A stretch of DNA of 64,000 nt from Podospora bellae-mahoneyi (GCF_035222275.1 NW_026946359.1:6634001-6698000); one strand, 5' to 3'. Shown: positions 1-14,100, counted from the first letter of the stretch. A program made the numbers and translations. The notes: generated from the sequence alone by a model not told the origin.

Positions 1-133
1 AATTGCAAACCACAGTACACCTACTGCTCTCGGCCCACTCTACTTGCAGCTTAACTTCCTCCGTCGCACCTAAAGGCCGTTGCAAGGCATCCATCAAGCA
101 CCTCTTGATTCAACACCCCGCATCTCGTCCACC

Positions 134-2229
134 ATGCCTATGTAAGTTTCCAGGTTTGACCCCATTGTTTTCCATGGAACATGGCAGCAGAAACACAGCA
201 GGACAGCTTTCCCTAGTGCCACGAAACACAAGACACAAATCCGGACAACAATGGCTAACTGGGGAATTTGTGGTGTCGTAGGCTCAAGGATCCCTCCAAG
301 AAGTACAAGAGGTTCCAACCTCTGAACCTCCCAGACCGTCAGTGGCCAGACAAAGTCATCGAGAAGGCCCCAAGATGGCTGGCAACAGATTTGAGAGACG
401 GCAACCAGAGTCTGGTTGACCCCATGGTATGTCTGGAGTCCGACTGCTAGACAACAGTCCGGCTAACGATGTTCCCTGCACAGAACGGTGATCAAAAATG
501 GCGTTACTTCCAGATGCTCACCGAGCTCGGCTACAAGGAGATTGAAGTATCCTTTCCCTCCGCTTCCCAGACCGATTTCGATTTCACAAGACGTCTGATC
601 GAGACCCCGGGCGCCGTACCCGATGATGTCTGGCTCCAAGTCCTGTCGCCCTGCAGAGAGGACCTCATTCGCCGCACAGTCGATTCGCTGAAGGGAGCCA
701 AGAAGGCCATTGTCCACATCTATCTCGCTACCAGCGAATGTTTCCGGAGGGTTATCTTTGGATTCTCGGAAGATGAGAGCGTGGTTCTTGCTTCCAAGTG
801 TGCGGCTCTGGTACGGTCACTGACCAAGGACGATCCGTCGCAGTCGGGTACCGAGTGGGCATTCGAGTTCAGTCCCGAAACTTTCTCGGATACCAGCCCA
901 GAATTTGTTGTCAGGATCTGTGAGGCTGTCAAGGAGGCATGGGGCCCAACCAAGGAGAACCCCATCATTTTCAACCTCCCGGCAACCGTCGAGATGTCCA
1001 CCCCCAACGTCTATGCCGACCAGATCGAGTACTTCTGCCGCAACATCTCCGAGCGCGAGAAGATCTGCGTGTCCCTTCACCCTCACAACGACCGCGGCTG
1101 TGCGGTTGCTGCGGCCGAGCTGGCCCAGATGGCAGGAGCCGACAGAGTAGAGGGGTGCCTGTTTGGCAATGGGGAGCGGACAGGAAACGTTGATCTGGTC
1201 ACTCTTGCCCTCAACCTTTACACACAGGGCGTGACTCCCAACATCGACTTCTCGGACCTCCAAAAGGTCATCAAGACAGTGGAGGAGTGCAACAAGATCG
1301 AGGTTCACCCACGTGCGCCGTACGGTGGGTCTCTGGTGGTGTGCGCTTTCAGCGGATCTCACCAGGATGCTATCAAGAAGGGCTTCCAGATCCGGGAGAA
1401 GGAGGGTAAGGAGTACGACGACCACTGGCAGATTCCTTACCTCCCTCTGGACCCCAAGGATATTGGTCGCGACTACCAGGCCGTCATCCGCGTCAACTCG
1501 CAGTCTGGAAAGGGCGGTGCCGCTTGGGTTATCCAGCAAAACCTGCATCTGGACCTCCCACGTGGTCTGCAAGTCGCTTTCGCCAAGGTCGTACAGGCTA
1601 TGGCGGAGCAAAAGGGTCGCGAGCTCCTTCCCACTGAGATTACTGACCTCTTCCGGGAAACTTACCACCTTGACAAGAACTCCCGCTTCAACATTGTTGA
1701 CTACAACATCAACCCCGACCGTTCCGCCTCTCCCGCACCTCCGGCTTCCGGCAAGACCCAGGATACTAAGAACCTGATGAGAGTCTTCGAGGGTGTCATT
1801 TTGATTGACGGCAAAGAGTACAAGCTCCGCGGCCGTGGCAACGGTCCGATCTCCAGTGCCGCAAACGCTCTCCGAACCATTGGTATTGACTTGGATGTCC
1901 AGGACTACAAGGAGCATGCTGTCGGCCGGGGACGGGAAGTCAAGGCGGCGACATTCATCGAGTGCGTGGCCCCGGGTGTGGAAGAGAAGGTTTGGGGAGT
2001 GGGCATCCACGAGGATGTGGTCCAGAGCTCGCTGATTGCGCTGCTTAGTGCTGCCAGCAACGTAAGTGAAGTTGATGTACACCAAGTCATTGATAGTGAG
2101 AAGCTAACGCATTATTTGCAACAGTTTGCCAGCAGCCGCCATGGGAGCCCTATTATTCCCAAGCAGACTCTTACCAATGGCGGCCTCCAAGTTCCGGACA
2201 TGCAGTCCCTGGAGCACAAGGCCGAATAA
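134..2229 (+). CDS. LEU4: 2-isopropylmalate synthase, four exons
   Basis: Condenses acetyl-CoA with 2-oxoisovalerate, the first committed step of leucine synthesis (mitochondrial and/or cytosolic in fungi). Exons read as 134-141, 282-426, 484-2061 and 2125-2229, giving 611 aa. Exon 1 codes only for the first residues (MPM); joining it to exon 2 gives the typical fungal start [12 protein letters not shown]. The TIM-barrel catalytic domain follows, with ATDLRDGNQ near the N-terminus and the metal-binding HPHND motif in the middle. The last 150 or so residues form the LeuA dimer domain that carries leucine feedback control. The last intron is 63 nt, divisible by three and free of stops, so its retention would keep the frame; GTAAGT and a CTAAC branch argue that it is spliced. 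The window starts just upstream, so most of the promoter is missing. Confidence 0.95.
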
Positions 2230-4033
2230 GATGCCTACAAACGGGGCATGGGCAAAGACTGAGCAACGAGCGAAGACATGACTTGACACGACAGGCCTTG
2301 ATTTTCATATGAGTTTATGCAGAGAGGATGGGAAAATTTGCTTCATGACATCTCCTTGATCATCACCCTTTTTCCAACATTGTTATCGGCACTTAGTGGT
2401 GTTTGTTTGCAGTTATCTTAGCCGGGGGGTAGCATGGGTGCATCACGGTTCGAAAAAAGAAAAGGGGGCTTCGGGAGTGGTTTACTTAATACCAAAATTT
2501 GGGGGAGATGAGGGGGGTTGGGGGTTGCTGAGACAAGTATTCGGTGAAAAGTTATGGTTTTATTTCATGGCTGAACTTCATGGCTTCATATCATGGTACT
2601 TGGTGATTATTTTGAGAAATCGATTCAATGAAATCTTCAGAGACATCTGGAGCTAATTTATGCGCCGTGCCAGGTTCAGACGCGGGGTGTGTTGGGGAAT
2701 TTCTCGTTTCATTGATCGCACTCATAGATACATACCTATCTATATTCAGAGACCGGCATTGATTCTGTTGGGCCAGTCTTATGTTGGTGTTGCGATGTCG
2801 GACAGGTGGGTAAACCAACAAGGCTCTGAAAGAGAAAGAGTCAGTGGTTGCCTTGCCCAGCCATGGGCGACCCTGATTGGTGGGTTTGAGGAGGCGCAGA
2901 AGTGTCTAGAAGCAGTTCCATTCAAAACAAACGGCCCTGCAGGGCTGAAGAAATGGATGTTTCTTTTTTTTTTAACACGTGAAGGCCTTTATCAAGACAT
3001 GCTGATCCTTGACACAGGTGTCAGAAAGTGATTCTAGCATCGGTAAAACTTCAACACAGCATGACAGGTCAGAAGGGAGTTGTGTAAGGCAAGGGTGCTG
3101 ACAGCAGAATCCAGAATCACAGTCTTCTTTGGACATGCTGTTTTGAAGGGGTCGGCTCTTGCTCCCTATCAGGCTGCCAGGCTGCAGATTGACGAGATGG
3201 TCAGTGCTCTCGTGTCTAGCGAGGGGCAGCCCCGCCTAGAAACGTGTGCACCGAGGTTTTTGACACTGGGCTACCCTCCTGAGAACACCGCAAAAGTGCG
3301 GGGCTCCATATGGGTTCAGAGTCTGGCCGCACAGTGCGGGGTCAGGACCATGGCAACAAGAACGTTCATCCACGTTGAGCGTCCACCGCTTATATGATGT
3401 AGAGCAAAGTAGAAACTGGTAGGGGTCTAGTCCAGAGTTTGGTTGCTGTCTGCTGTCTGCCCTGCATCAGCTCCCCATCATCTTCTTCCTTTTCCAGTGA
3501 CCGCTTCTCCTTGCCTTCCTCGATCACATCCTCGACAGAGACTAGTAGCTCGTTCGCAAATACCCAGGACAGTTTTTTGTGTGCTGTCTCGCAACCAACT
3601 CGTCTACATTCGACACACTCCTTTGCGTGCCGCTCGTCTCTGCCTAGCAGCCATACAACGACTTTGCTCGGTTCCGGCATCCCACAGCTCTTCAGGCTTG
3701 AAAGGTGCGGTTGTTGACTCGAGAGACAGAGTGTATTGCCCAATCGTTACAGCCTTTTTCTTCCACTGTCAGTCGTGTTTGCCGAACCAGAGAGGCAGAG
3801 AGACGTACGTGTCTGGCTGTTTGGCTGTTTTTGGAGCTCAAAGGAACTAACAGCGGCACTAAGACTTTGTAGTCCTAATCCGATAAGCCCCGTGGATCCA
3901 CGACCCCCCGCTTGTGTTCCACGCAAACTTTAGTTGCGTCGAATACCAACTTTCTCCCTGTCAACACTCCCTCCTCCTCTCACCTTCACACCAACCCGTT
4001 TTCCATCCCGGACACGGTATCCAGACAGCAACC
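2230..4033. other. Intergenic, LEU4 to KAP95
   Basis: No credible gene. Reading frames here are short, lack a supportive splice pattern and overlap on both strands. The distal part (about 3440-4030) is pyrimidine-rich and is probably the promoter and 5' leader of the importin gene. Confidence 0.6.
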
Positions 4034-6967
4034 ATGGAAGGCTCTCCGGACATCAACACTGTCCTCACCAACTCGCTGAGCCCTGGTAAGTCTCTTGCTG
4101 CCTTCCTCCCCTCTTTGCAGGCGCGCTGCGGTCAACGTGAAATGACGTTGTGATCATCGTTGAATCTCCTCTGCCACCCACATGCTAACTGATTTTCCTT
4201 CCAGATGGCGCGCTCCGTAATGCCGCTGAGCAGCAGCTCATCCAGGCCGCCGAGCAAAACTTTGTACGTCTTTGCTGGCCTCGCCCTCCTCAGCCCCTAT
4301 TCTGGCGGTCTCGCTAACATGTTCTGTCCTTCAGTCACAATACCTCCTGACGCTCGTCCAAGCGTTGGCGAATGAAAATGCCGAAGGACATATTCGAGCC
4401 GCCGCCGGTATCGCTCTCAAGAACGCCTTCAGTGCCCGCGAGTTTGCCAGACAACAGTCTTTACAAGCGAAATGGCTGAACCAGACCGACCAAGAAACCA
4501 AGACCCGCGTCAAGCAGCTGGCTCTCGAGACGCTTTCCTCCACAAATGCCCAGGCCGGCCAGGCTTGCGCTCAGGTCGTCGCTGCCATCGCGGCGATCGA
4601 GCTGCCTCGTGACCAGTGGCCAGATCTTATGGCGTCTCTTGTCCGCAACGTCAGCGAAGGCAGCCCCCACCAGAAGCAGGCTTCCCTCACAACCATCGGG
4701 TTCATCTGCGAGAGCCAGGATCAGGATCTGAGGAACAGCTTGATTGCCCATTCGAACGCCATCTTGACGGCAGTAGTACAGGGTGCTCGCAAGGAGGAGA
4801 CCAACCTCGAGGTCCGTCTCGCTGCCATCACCGCGTTGGGTGACTCCCTCGAATTTGTCGGAAACAATTTCAAGCACGAAGGCGAGCGCAACTACATCAT
4901 GCAGGTTGTCTGCGAGGCCACCCAGGCCGAGGACTCTCGGATTCAGCAGGGTGCTTATGGCTGCCTGAACCGCATCATGGCTCTCTACTATGAGAACATG
5001 CGGTTCTACATGGAGAAGGCTCTGTTTGGTCTTACCATTCTGGGCATGAAGAGCGATGACGAGGATGTTGCCAAGTTGGCGGTTGAGTTCTGGAGCACAG
5101 TATGCGAGGAGGAGATTGCCATTGAAGATGACAATGCCCAGGTCGAGAGCTCCGAGCAGATGCGCCCATTCTACAACTTCAGCCGCGTTGCCACCAACGA
5201 GGTCGTCCCTGTTCTCCTCGCCCTCCTCACCAAGCAGGACGAGGACGCTTCAGACGACGAGTACAACATCTCGCGTGCCGCCTACCAGTGCTTGCAGCTC
5301 TATGCCCAGTCGGTTGGAGCTGCTATTGTCCCTCCAGTTATTGCGTTTGTCGAGGCCAACCTCCGCCACGACGACTGGCATTACCGTGATGCCGCCGTCT
5401 CTGCCTTTGGTGCTATCATGGACGGTCCGGAAGAAAAGACCTTGGAGGGGATTGTCAAGTCAGGAATGGGCCCTCTCATTGCCATGATGGATGATCCTTC
5501 CATCCACGTTAGGGATTCGACCGCTTATGCGCTCGGCCGTATCACCGAGACCTGCGCCGATGCCATTGACCCTACTCAGCACCTGGATGCTCTGATCCGC
5601 TCGCTCTTCAACGGTCTTATGAACACTCCCAAGATGGCCGCTTCTTGCTGCTGGGCCCTGATGAACATTGCCGAGAGATTTTCTGGTGACGGCGAGTCCT
5701 CTCAAAACCCCTTGACTCCTCACTTCAACCAGAGCGTCACAAACTTGCTTGCTGTCACCGGCAGAATGGACTGCGAGGCTTCCGTCAGGACTGCTGCCTA
5801 TGAGGTTCTGAACACGTTCGTGCGCAACGCTGCCAGCGAGAGTCTCCAGGCTGTCGCCTCTCTTTCCACCGTTACCATCGAGCGATTGGAGGGCACCATC
5901 CCAATGCAGGCCCAGGTCGTCAGCATTGAAGACAAGATCATCCTCGAGGACATGCAGACCAGTCTCTGCACCGTCCTCCAGGCCATCATCGAGCGCCTGG
6001 ACAAGGAGATCGCTCCTCAGGGTGACCGTATCATGCAGTGCCTGCTCCAGATTCTGAGCAGCGTCAACGGAAAGTCTAGTGTACCCGAGGGCGCTTTCAC
6101 AACCATCAGCAGTCTTGCCAATGCGATGGAGGAGGACTTCGTCAAGTACATGGATGCCTTTTCTCCATTCCTTTACAATGCTCTTGGCAACCAAGAAGAG
6201 CCGGGTCTCTGCTCGATGGCTATTGGCCTCGTCAGCGACATCACACGGTCCATGGGCGAGCGCAGCCAGCCTTGGTGCGATAACTTCATGAACTACCTGC
6301 TGAACAACCTCAGGAGCACTGCTCTTGCGAACCAGTTCAAGCCTGCCATCCTCCAATGCTTTGGTGATATTGCTGGCGCTATTGGTGGCCACTTTGAGAC
6401 ATACCTCTCCGTCGTTGCGCAGGTATTGCAGCAAGCTGCTACCGTCACCGCCGGCGCCGAGGGCTCCTATGAAATGTTCGACTATGTTATCACCTTGAGA
6501 GAAGGCATTATGGATGCTTGGGGTGGCATCATCGGAGCCATGAAGTCTGGCAACAAGAGTATGTTGTGTCCCCTATTCTTGCATGAGAATGTAACTGACC
6601 CATTTCTTTTAGCCGCTGTCCTCGAGCCATATGTTCAGTCAATCTTTGAGATGCTGAACGTCATCGCCAACGATGCTAACCGCAGCGAAGCTTTGATGCG
6701 GTCTGCCATGGGTGTCATCGGGTAAGTTACAATTCATGGTCATTGTTCAAACGCGGCTCTTGCTAACAACTAACCAGTGATCTTGCCGATGCTTATCCTA
6801 ACGGCCAGCTGGTTGAAGCCTTCCGTGCGGATTGGCTTACCGCCATGATCAAGGAGACGCGCCAGAACCGCGAGTTCCAGCCCCGCACCATTGAGACTGC
6901 TCGCTGGGCCCGCGAACAAGTCAAGCGTCAAATCGGCGGCGCTCAGGGCATGATGTCGCAAACATGA
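4034..6967 (+). CDS. KAP95: Importin subunit beta-1 (karyopherin), five exons
   Basis: Nuclear import receptor that carries cargo, directly or through importin alpha, through the pore and releases it on Ran-GTP. Exons 4034-4085, 4205-4263, 4335-6558, 6613-6721 and 6778-6967 give 877 aa, close to the usual length of about 860-880. The protein starts MEGSPDINTVLTNSLSPD and is made entirely of HEAT-type helical repeats. Visible hallmarks include the N-terminal importin-beta segment, the acidic stretch with DEDASDDEYNISRAAYQCL near the middle, and AALMNIAERF-like repeat helices (here CCWALMNIAERF). All exon phases close and every intron has GT-AG ends. The next gene on this strand is more than 4 kb away. 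Confidence 0.95.
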
Positions 6968-8095
6968 AGCAAAAAATAATCTTGGCCAGCAAGGAGCTGC
7001 CATATCCTCCCCTCCCTTCCTTTGAGTGCTGAGACCCATCTGCGTCGACCCCAGTGGCACCCGACAGTCTGTTCAGCAGTAAAGTGGCCCCGTCAACCCC
7101 CCCCCCTTTCCCCCGACCCCCCTAAGCAGCGCAACCTCTGACGACACGGCACAACACAATTCCTACCACACCACACACATCACATGGACGAGTACCGAGA
7201 TGCACAGGCGGTGTATATAGATCCCATTGCACTATTAATTCGGACATCATACCCCTAGAAGACACTACACTATTTTACCGTATCTTTGCGACTGCTGGCA
7301 CTGTTTCCTCCCCTTTTTTTTTTATTTTTTTTATCTTGTTTGTTTGTGGGACGGCATAGAGCGATATCATGTACTTGTTCCATGTTTCCAACGGGTAGGG
7401 GCATGGAGCATATGACACCATCATGTAGAGTTTTTTATTCAGCGCATTATTACCCAAAAGGCGGCGGCGGCAGGACGGATGGCTCAAAAACCGGTTCAAG
7501 TGGACAGGTTCTGGAGTTTGGATGGGAGGTCAAAGGAAACGATGATAGCGGAATTCGAACGCAGGTTGACATACACATGGAGTTTTGATCATGATCTAAG
7601 CAATGCATGTATTGCCAGGACCGCTACTCAACACGCAGCACAAGAAGAGCAGCAACAACACACCAAGAAAAGCACCTAGCGTTTCGATTTGGTCATCATG
7701 GCTTTGCTCAACATGAATGGCGGGAGGGTGGAAATCGGGAAACGGATCTATACCAGCCGTTTTCTTTTGCTTTGGCGGACCTTTTGTCGAGTGACGAATG
7801 GTTTCTGTTATTGTGATTACGGATTAGGTAGACAGAGAGAGCTAGGAATGAGAAGTTACCCCTAACAAATAGGATGAGGCTGGCTGTGTGATGTGACTGC
7901 TGTTGCGTGTATGAATATCATTAGAGATGAGATGCTGCATCTTGATGATGTTAAGTCTAACGTCTATGGGTTGTTTAGAACGGTGTTGTCCCAAGGAATG
8001 ATGCCGTAACTCAGGTAGTATGCAGTTTGCCTCCCGCGCGGGAGAGGATGTGGTAGGTAGGTGGTACAACATCTGGATCGGGGTCCATCGAGGTC

Positions 8096-8158
8096 TACAC
8101 ACACACACACACACGCGCACACGCACACACTCACTCACACACAGACACACAAGCACAC
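8096..8158. repeat. (AC)n microsatellite, imperfect
   Basis: A run of AC dinucleotides with GC, TC and AG interruptions spans about 60 bases. It is non-coding and likely to vary in length between strains. Confidence 0.9.
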
Positions 8159-10585
8159 GGAATGAAACGGGACGGATGGACGGGCCCGGCGAGCGGGGGT
8201 GGCGGGACGGATTACTTTGATTTTGGGTTTCTGCTGGTTTGGAGACTTGCGGGGATGGCCTGCTGAGATGAGGAGGTTGAGATTTGCCGTGGTGGTATCA
8301 GTCTGATAAGACGGGGGAAAGGAAGAGGTTGAGAAGATGGGGGTTAAGGTAGGAGGGTAGGCAGTGATTGCGGATCAGATAAGATTTCCCGCTGGGGGAT
8401 TCAAAGGCTTTTAGTGGAGGTGATGAGTCTGGGAGGACCATGGATGAGGGGTCCAGGTAGGTAGGTGATGGCTTAGGGACTGAATCTAGAACATGAATAT
8501 CCACGGGGGATGGCTTAGGCAAGATCCAGTTGCCGGGTGCTGTCGGCTTGGGAGGTGAAGAGGATTGGGTATGGGGGGAAGGAAGCGGCTGTTGGTGTTG
8601 GGTAGGGCTTGGTCTTCTTCTCTTGGGTTGCTTACTCACCCTCCTGCCCCCTCCCAAGATGTCCGGCTGGTGCCTTAAGGGAAGGTCAGGGTAGGGCTCC
8701 TCTCTGATGATGAATAGACAGTAGATTTGTTGTTTTGTTAGCAGGCTGGCAATTCTAGTTATTCGTAACCTACCTAGGGTTTCACTTGCGACGGGACTGG
8801 GGGATTTGCCATGATGGGCTTGAGATGGGGATGGGCAAGGCTCGGGTGATTCGGGCTTTGGTCGGCGGGTTTGTTTTCCCTGTTACACAGAAGAGAAAGG
8901 GAACGAGGGCTATTACGAGAACTCTTGATGAGGGGGCATTTCTTGGGCTACGGCCCGTTCTTATCATGTTTTGCAGCTTTTTGTGGTTCTGGTGAAGTAG
9001 AGGACTGGTTCCTCCTCAGTAATTTGTGTTGTTGTAAGAGACAGAGAAGACATGGGGCGGAATGGGTGTAATTTCTTCTGGTCAAGATAGTAGTCCGGGA
9101 CGGATTGTTCGTTTTATCATTGGGTATGTATTTGGTGATGGTTGGGTCTGTGTTGGTGATGCTGGGGGCTCGGTGTGGTGGTGGTTGTGTAAGTGGGACA
9201 GTGCGTGAGCGTTTTGCTCTGATCTGAGTAGATAAAGCACAATTCTGAGTCGGTACATTCTACGTTATTGATTCGGCATCTTCCAGTATTCAAAGTATGT
9301 GTTTCCGGAGTTTGGTTTGGAAGATCGATGCTGATATCAACAGGAAACCAGATGTGAACATGTCCAGACAGTGTCGTTAACACTGTTGTGGGAGTTCAAG
9401 CGTCGTTTGTTCAGGGGTCTGTTTTTGGGGTTCTTTCTTGTCACACCGTCGGGCAGAACTTCAGCGAGCCTCCTCCTCAATGCCCCCACACTCTCTCACG
9501 TCTCTCGCTGTGACACTTTTTCTGGACTGTGCCGCTGCCGTGGTGGGTGCGTGGGCAGGCAGACAGGCCAGTGGGCTGGCGGCAGGTCGTGCAGCATGAA
9601 TCGAATCGGGGCTTATTCCGTGCCGTCGTGTTGGTGGGCATTTGTGGGTGTGGTCGCTCGGCAAGCAGCGGTTGTGAGAGTGGACTTGATGGACTAGAAC
9701 TCCTCTTGGCTGGGCTGGCAAAGAGGACCGGGCAGGGTAGCAATGTGTCTGCTTGATGAAAGTACCCAGAGGCTCACAACCACGGAGCACGGCATGTCAG
9801 ACGGCGGGAAGCGAAGGGAAGGGAAGGGAATGCGAGTGGGTGTGCCGAGGTGGTGGGGGGGGGGAAGAGCATAGTCTCATGAGGGATGGCCGAATATTGG
9901 GGCAATAGAGGTGGACGGTTTTATGTTGCAATGTCACACTGCAATGGCAGGCAAGCCAAGGAAGTACAAGATAATTGCCCGAAATAGTCGTTGAAGACCA
10001 AAGATGATTTGCATGATACTGGATGGTTTTGGAGAGCAGTCTGACACGCCACGCAACACCCACTACACTGATACAGACCGGACTAGGCTCGCCATATTGC
10101 ACCATGATGGAAATGGGACGGAAACGTGGGCCCAGGGGGATAAATGACATGATGCTGCGTGGATGGACACTCGGGCGGCAGGCCGGCCTTGTTGGTGATA
10201 GGCAGTGCGCCGCGAGAACCAACGAATACGTCTCGTCGCTATCTTTACGACGGGATTTGATCCGTTCGTACATGGAGTTCAAGGATAATGTGCCTCACTC
10301 TCAAGAGATAATACCATAACCACGTGTGGCTGGGTTTCTATCAGCCTTCTGGGGGGGAGGGGGAAGATGTGACGGACGGAAACCCGGCGAGGGGAGAGGG
10401 GGGTGGGATGAAGCAAAAGAACTATAGTTGCTTTTTCCTCGTCTTCTTCTCTCTCTCTTTTCCTCTCACCGGTGAACCAATCCTCTATCACCAAGCAGCA
10501 CGTTTCATGGCATGATACTCCAATGTCCCGCTGAGAGGATAGTTTAAAGCCAGCGCCAGCACGGCCCAAGCGACCAGTGGAATGT

Positions 10586-10630
10586 CCTTTTTTTTTTCCT
10601 TTTTTTTTTTCCTTTTTTTTTCCTTTTTTT
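10586..10630 (+). repeat. T-tracts spaced by CC
   Basis: Four T runs of 10, 11, 9 and 7 bases are each preceded by CC, at about one-helical-turn spacing. The block lies about 500 bases upstream of the Zn2Cys6 factor start and may act as a nucleosome-poor promoter element; that role is inference. Confidence 0.85.
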
Positions 10631-11132
10631 GGTCGAATTCAAGCCTGAAGCACCCCCGCAGTTTGCCCCGAAAAGAGCGCCCGGCAACACGTTTTCCTCC
10701 ACTTTTGCCCTGGAAGGTTAGCTGCCTAGAGCGCTGCCGTCACGTTTTGCAAACACCCCCACCCCCCCTCGACCTGGCAACTCACAGAGCTCAGATTGGA
10801 CCTCGACTTTGCCCTGCCGGCAACATTCCCACCCCACTGGCAGCAACAGCTGCTCCTTTCCGGCGTCCCTCCGGCAAGCATTCCACCATCCGGTCTTCGT
10901 TCTAGGCTTCTTGTTCGTTTTGAATCTCCTTAACAGTGGCGGAATACGGCGGGAAAGAAGTCCTGGTGCAGATCAACACCTCGCGAATCGTGCATCGCGG
11001 CGCGCGACGTGCGGCTGTGATTTGCATCGCCGGTAGTGCTGAGGACGACACACCGGTGTAAGAGAGTGCGAGCGAGACCGGAAGGCAGGGGCGCAACACC
11101 AGGAGGTCGCTGTCGCAACAGAAAGATAAAAG

Positions 11133-14100
11133 ATGGATGTTGAAATGAAGGGCGTGGTTGCTCCTGATGCTGCCGGTACCAACGTCACGATGGACATGCC
11201 GCCTCCTCCGCTGCCGGCTTCTGCTATTGCGGCTGCCGCCCAGTTACAGCTGCAGCAACAACAGCAACAGCAACAGCAACAACAGATCCAGCAACAACAG
11301 ATCCAGCAACAACACCCGCAGCATCACCATCATCAATTGCAGCAGCACCCCCAGTCGCCGGTAGCTCTGGCACAACCACAACAACAGCAGCCATCCCAGG
11401 CCCCTCCAGCGGCTCCACCTGTCAAGAGGAGAGCTCCTATTGCCTGCCGAAGGTGCGTACTTTGATCCTATTCTGTCTATCGGTTGCCGATCAAACCAGT
11501 TGGAATCTGTTTGGTGCATATATGCCCAGAAGCTCAGTTCCCTGTTTCCCTCCATTTCATCTTTAGATATTGCCAATGTGTGCCAGGTTGTAAAGCTCCT
11601 TGACCTAACATATGTCTTGTTCGCCTCTACTTTAGATGTCGTCGTATGAGAAGCAAATGCCACCAAACGGACAAGGGAAAGCCACCTTGCCAATCATGCA
11701 CCGATGCAGGACTTGGACCAGAAGACTGGTGAGATCAGCCTCATCCCAATGACCTGAGGGATTTCCTTTGTTTGTCAGTGATTGCTGATGTGCGTGTAAA
11801 GTGTCTTTCCGGTCCGCGGCCAACCAGATGAGGACCGCGAATACCGGCACCCTCGGGTCCGGGCTGATAAGAATAGTAAACGAGAGGTTCTCAAGTTTCG
11901 AAGGGATGTCCTGGACCAGCAGCAGCAGCAGCAGCAGCAGCAGATTCTAGCCAACGGAGCGGTGATGAGCCCTGGAGGAAAGCTCATTGCCCGAAGCCCG
12001 GACGACTGGGAGGTCCTGCCACCGTTGGAGGATATCCTAGACGCAGTGAACAACTTTACGAGACATTACTTCCAGTTGGGATTCATCCCCAAGCAGAGGT
12101 TTATCGAGAAATTGACGGTTAACCCCCGGTCCGTCAGCTTGTTTCTGCTTCTGGGAATACTAAGTGTCAGCGCTAGGTTGACGCCGGCGTTGGTCGAACG
12201 GTACGGCGGTGCTGTGAACGCGGCCGAGATCTTCATGGAGCATGCTTCGGCTGTGGCAATGATGGAGCTATACAGGGAGCCAAGTCTGGAGAGGTGCCAG
12301 GCGTTCTATCTGTTGAGTATCGCGCAGCAAGGGAGTGGTCTGACTCACAAGAGCTCGATCAACATGGCCGTCGCTATGAGGATGGCAACGCTGCTCAAGC
12401 TGCACAGGGAGGAGACGTACGTCTTGGTAAACCCAACAAAGGAGCTGGTAATCCAGGCCGAATCAGCAAGGAGAACTTTGGTACGTTCTTGAATTGTTGA
12501 AACCTGGAGAAGGGAGTTGCTAACCGTGCATCTAGTGGATGCTTCACAGCCAGGACAATTTGCACTCAAGCGCACAGTCGCCTGTGTTGCTGGCAGCCAG
12601 CGACATCACGGCATTGCTTCCCTGTGACGAGCAAGACTTTGCGGCGGCTCGGGAACCCCAATCGAGAGCAGCTCTCGAGGACACCCAACCTGCATTGGAG
12701 AAGCCCGAGCTGATTGCTGACCCAGGGAGGTCACTGTTTGCGACGTTGATCCAGGCGCATTACTACTGGGGCAGGATCTCTAGACGGGCCATCAGTCACG
12801 ATAAGAGCGCGAGACCGTGGGAGCCAACCAGTCAGTATGCTGTCCTGGAAAAGAAACTGGCCGAGTGGGAGGCATTGCTGCCGAATGACCATAGGTGGAG
12901 CAGCCTGTTGCTGAAGGGCTACAAGCAGGAAGGTCATGATCTGGTGTGCTTATCGAACGCTATTTGCTGCGTGGCCCTTTGCTAACTTGAGTTCTATGCA
13001 GGCATATCTCGGAGTGACCATGACGCCACGGCTCTGCAACATTGTGCTCCGTAAGGCGTACATACACAACATGATCAACCATGGCACTTCAGACGCGACC
13101 TTGGCGCGCTTTTGGAATGATATGGCGCAAGAGCTGTTCAGAAATGTCAAGGAGTTGTATGAGCAAATCCAGATCCAGTATGGAGACAGAGCTCCAGACG
13201 AGGGTCCCGGAGCCCAGATGGCTGTAAGAATCATTCGGCTTTTGGCACTGAGAGCTGTACTGACAGATGGCAGGCTTTCTGTGTATATACATGTGGCTTC
13301 CTGGCATGCTATCTGTGCAAATATCCCAAGTGTAGGTTCTACCTTGCTGGCTAGCGATGGCAAGGAAATATGCTAACATTTTCACAGTGTGTGCCGACTC
13401 TATTCTCGTGCGTGATGCTCCGCAAATTGTCCAGCGCATCCTCGGTATCCTGAACGAGAGCAAGAACATCTGGCCGCTCGCGTCTCGGTGGTTCGACCAC
13501 CTGGAAAAGTTTTCAAGAACGAAAACAGGAATGGCAGCAGAAACGCAGGGCAGCATGGCTGATAGCGTGAGTGCTCCGAGTTCGAACAGCACACAAGCCC
13601 CCCCCATTTCCTCTCCTCCACCCCCTTCTTCATCTTCGGGAGACTTAGTGTCTTCAATCCAGAGAGATCCAATCCCTCACGTCCTGCAGCCGGCGCTCAA
13701 GGATGTGTTCACGCCGATCCAGCCGCGTCTCCTGCCAGCGTCAACTCCTTCGACCGAAGGCGCCAAGAATCACAACGGTGTGGTGTCCCCAACATCCACA
13801 CAAGGCAGCGGTCCAAGCTCTGCCATCTTGCCGCCACCCCAGGGCCCGCCTCCCTCGGCCAATTCTCATCAGTTGTATATTGATCCCAACTTGAGATTGC
13901 CACTGCCTACTGCGCCGCCGCCTCCGCACGCACCTCAGCAGCAACATCAGGTCCAGTCGCCTCAGCAACAGCATGCTCAGCATTCACCGACAGGAGGCGG
14001 TAGGCAGTCCACTGATGGGCTTGGGCTTTTGTTGGAGGCGTTCGATACTCATCGGTCGGCTCCAGGACCTCCCGGGCCCGGTCAACATCCTCACAGCGCT

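Larger units (their letters stand above)
6968..11132. other. 4.2-kb gene-free stretch upstream of Zn2Cys6 factor
   Basis: No open frame with coding character was found on either strand. The stretch holds an AC/CA microsatellite (8096-8158), purine-rich blocks around 8,300-8,700, and T-tracts broken by CC at 10586-10630. The last few hundred bases are probably the promoter and long leader of the regulator at 11133. Long upstream regions are common for fungal regulatory genes; a non-coding RNA cannot be excluded from sequence alone. Confidence 0.5.

Noticed and set aside
817-2085. 422-codon open frame antisense to LEU4
   Set aside because: Shadow of the biased LEU4 coding sequence; the sense strand is an unambiguous enzyme.
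5460-6434. 324-codon open frame antisense to KAP95
   Set aside because: Shadow of the importin coding sequence.
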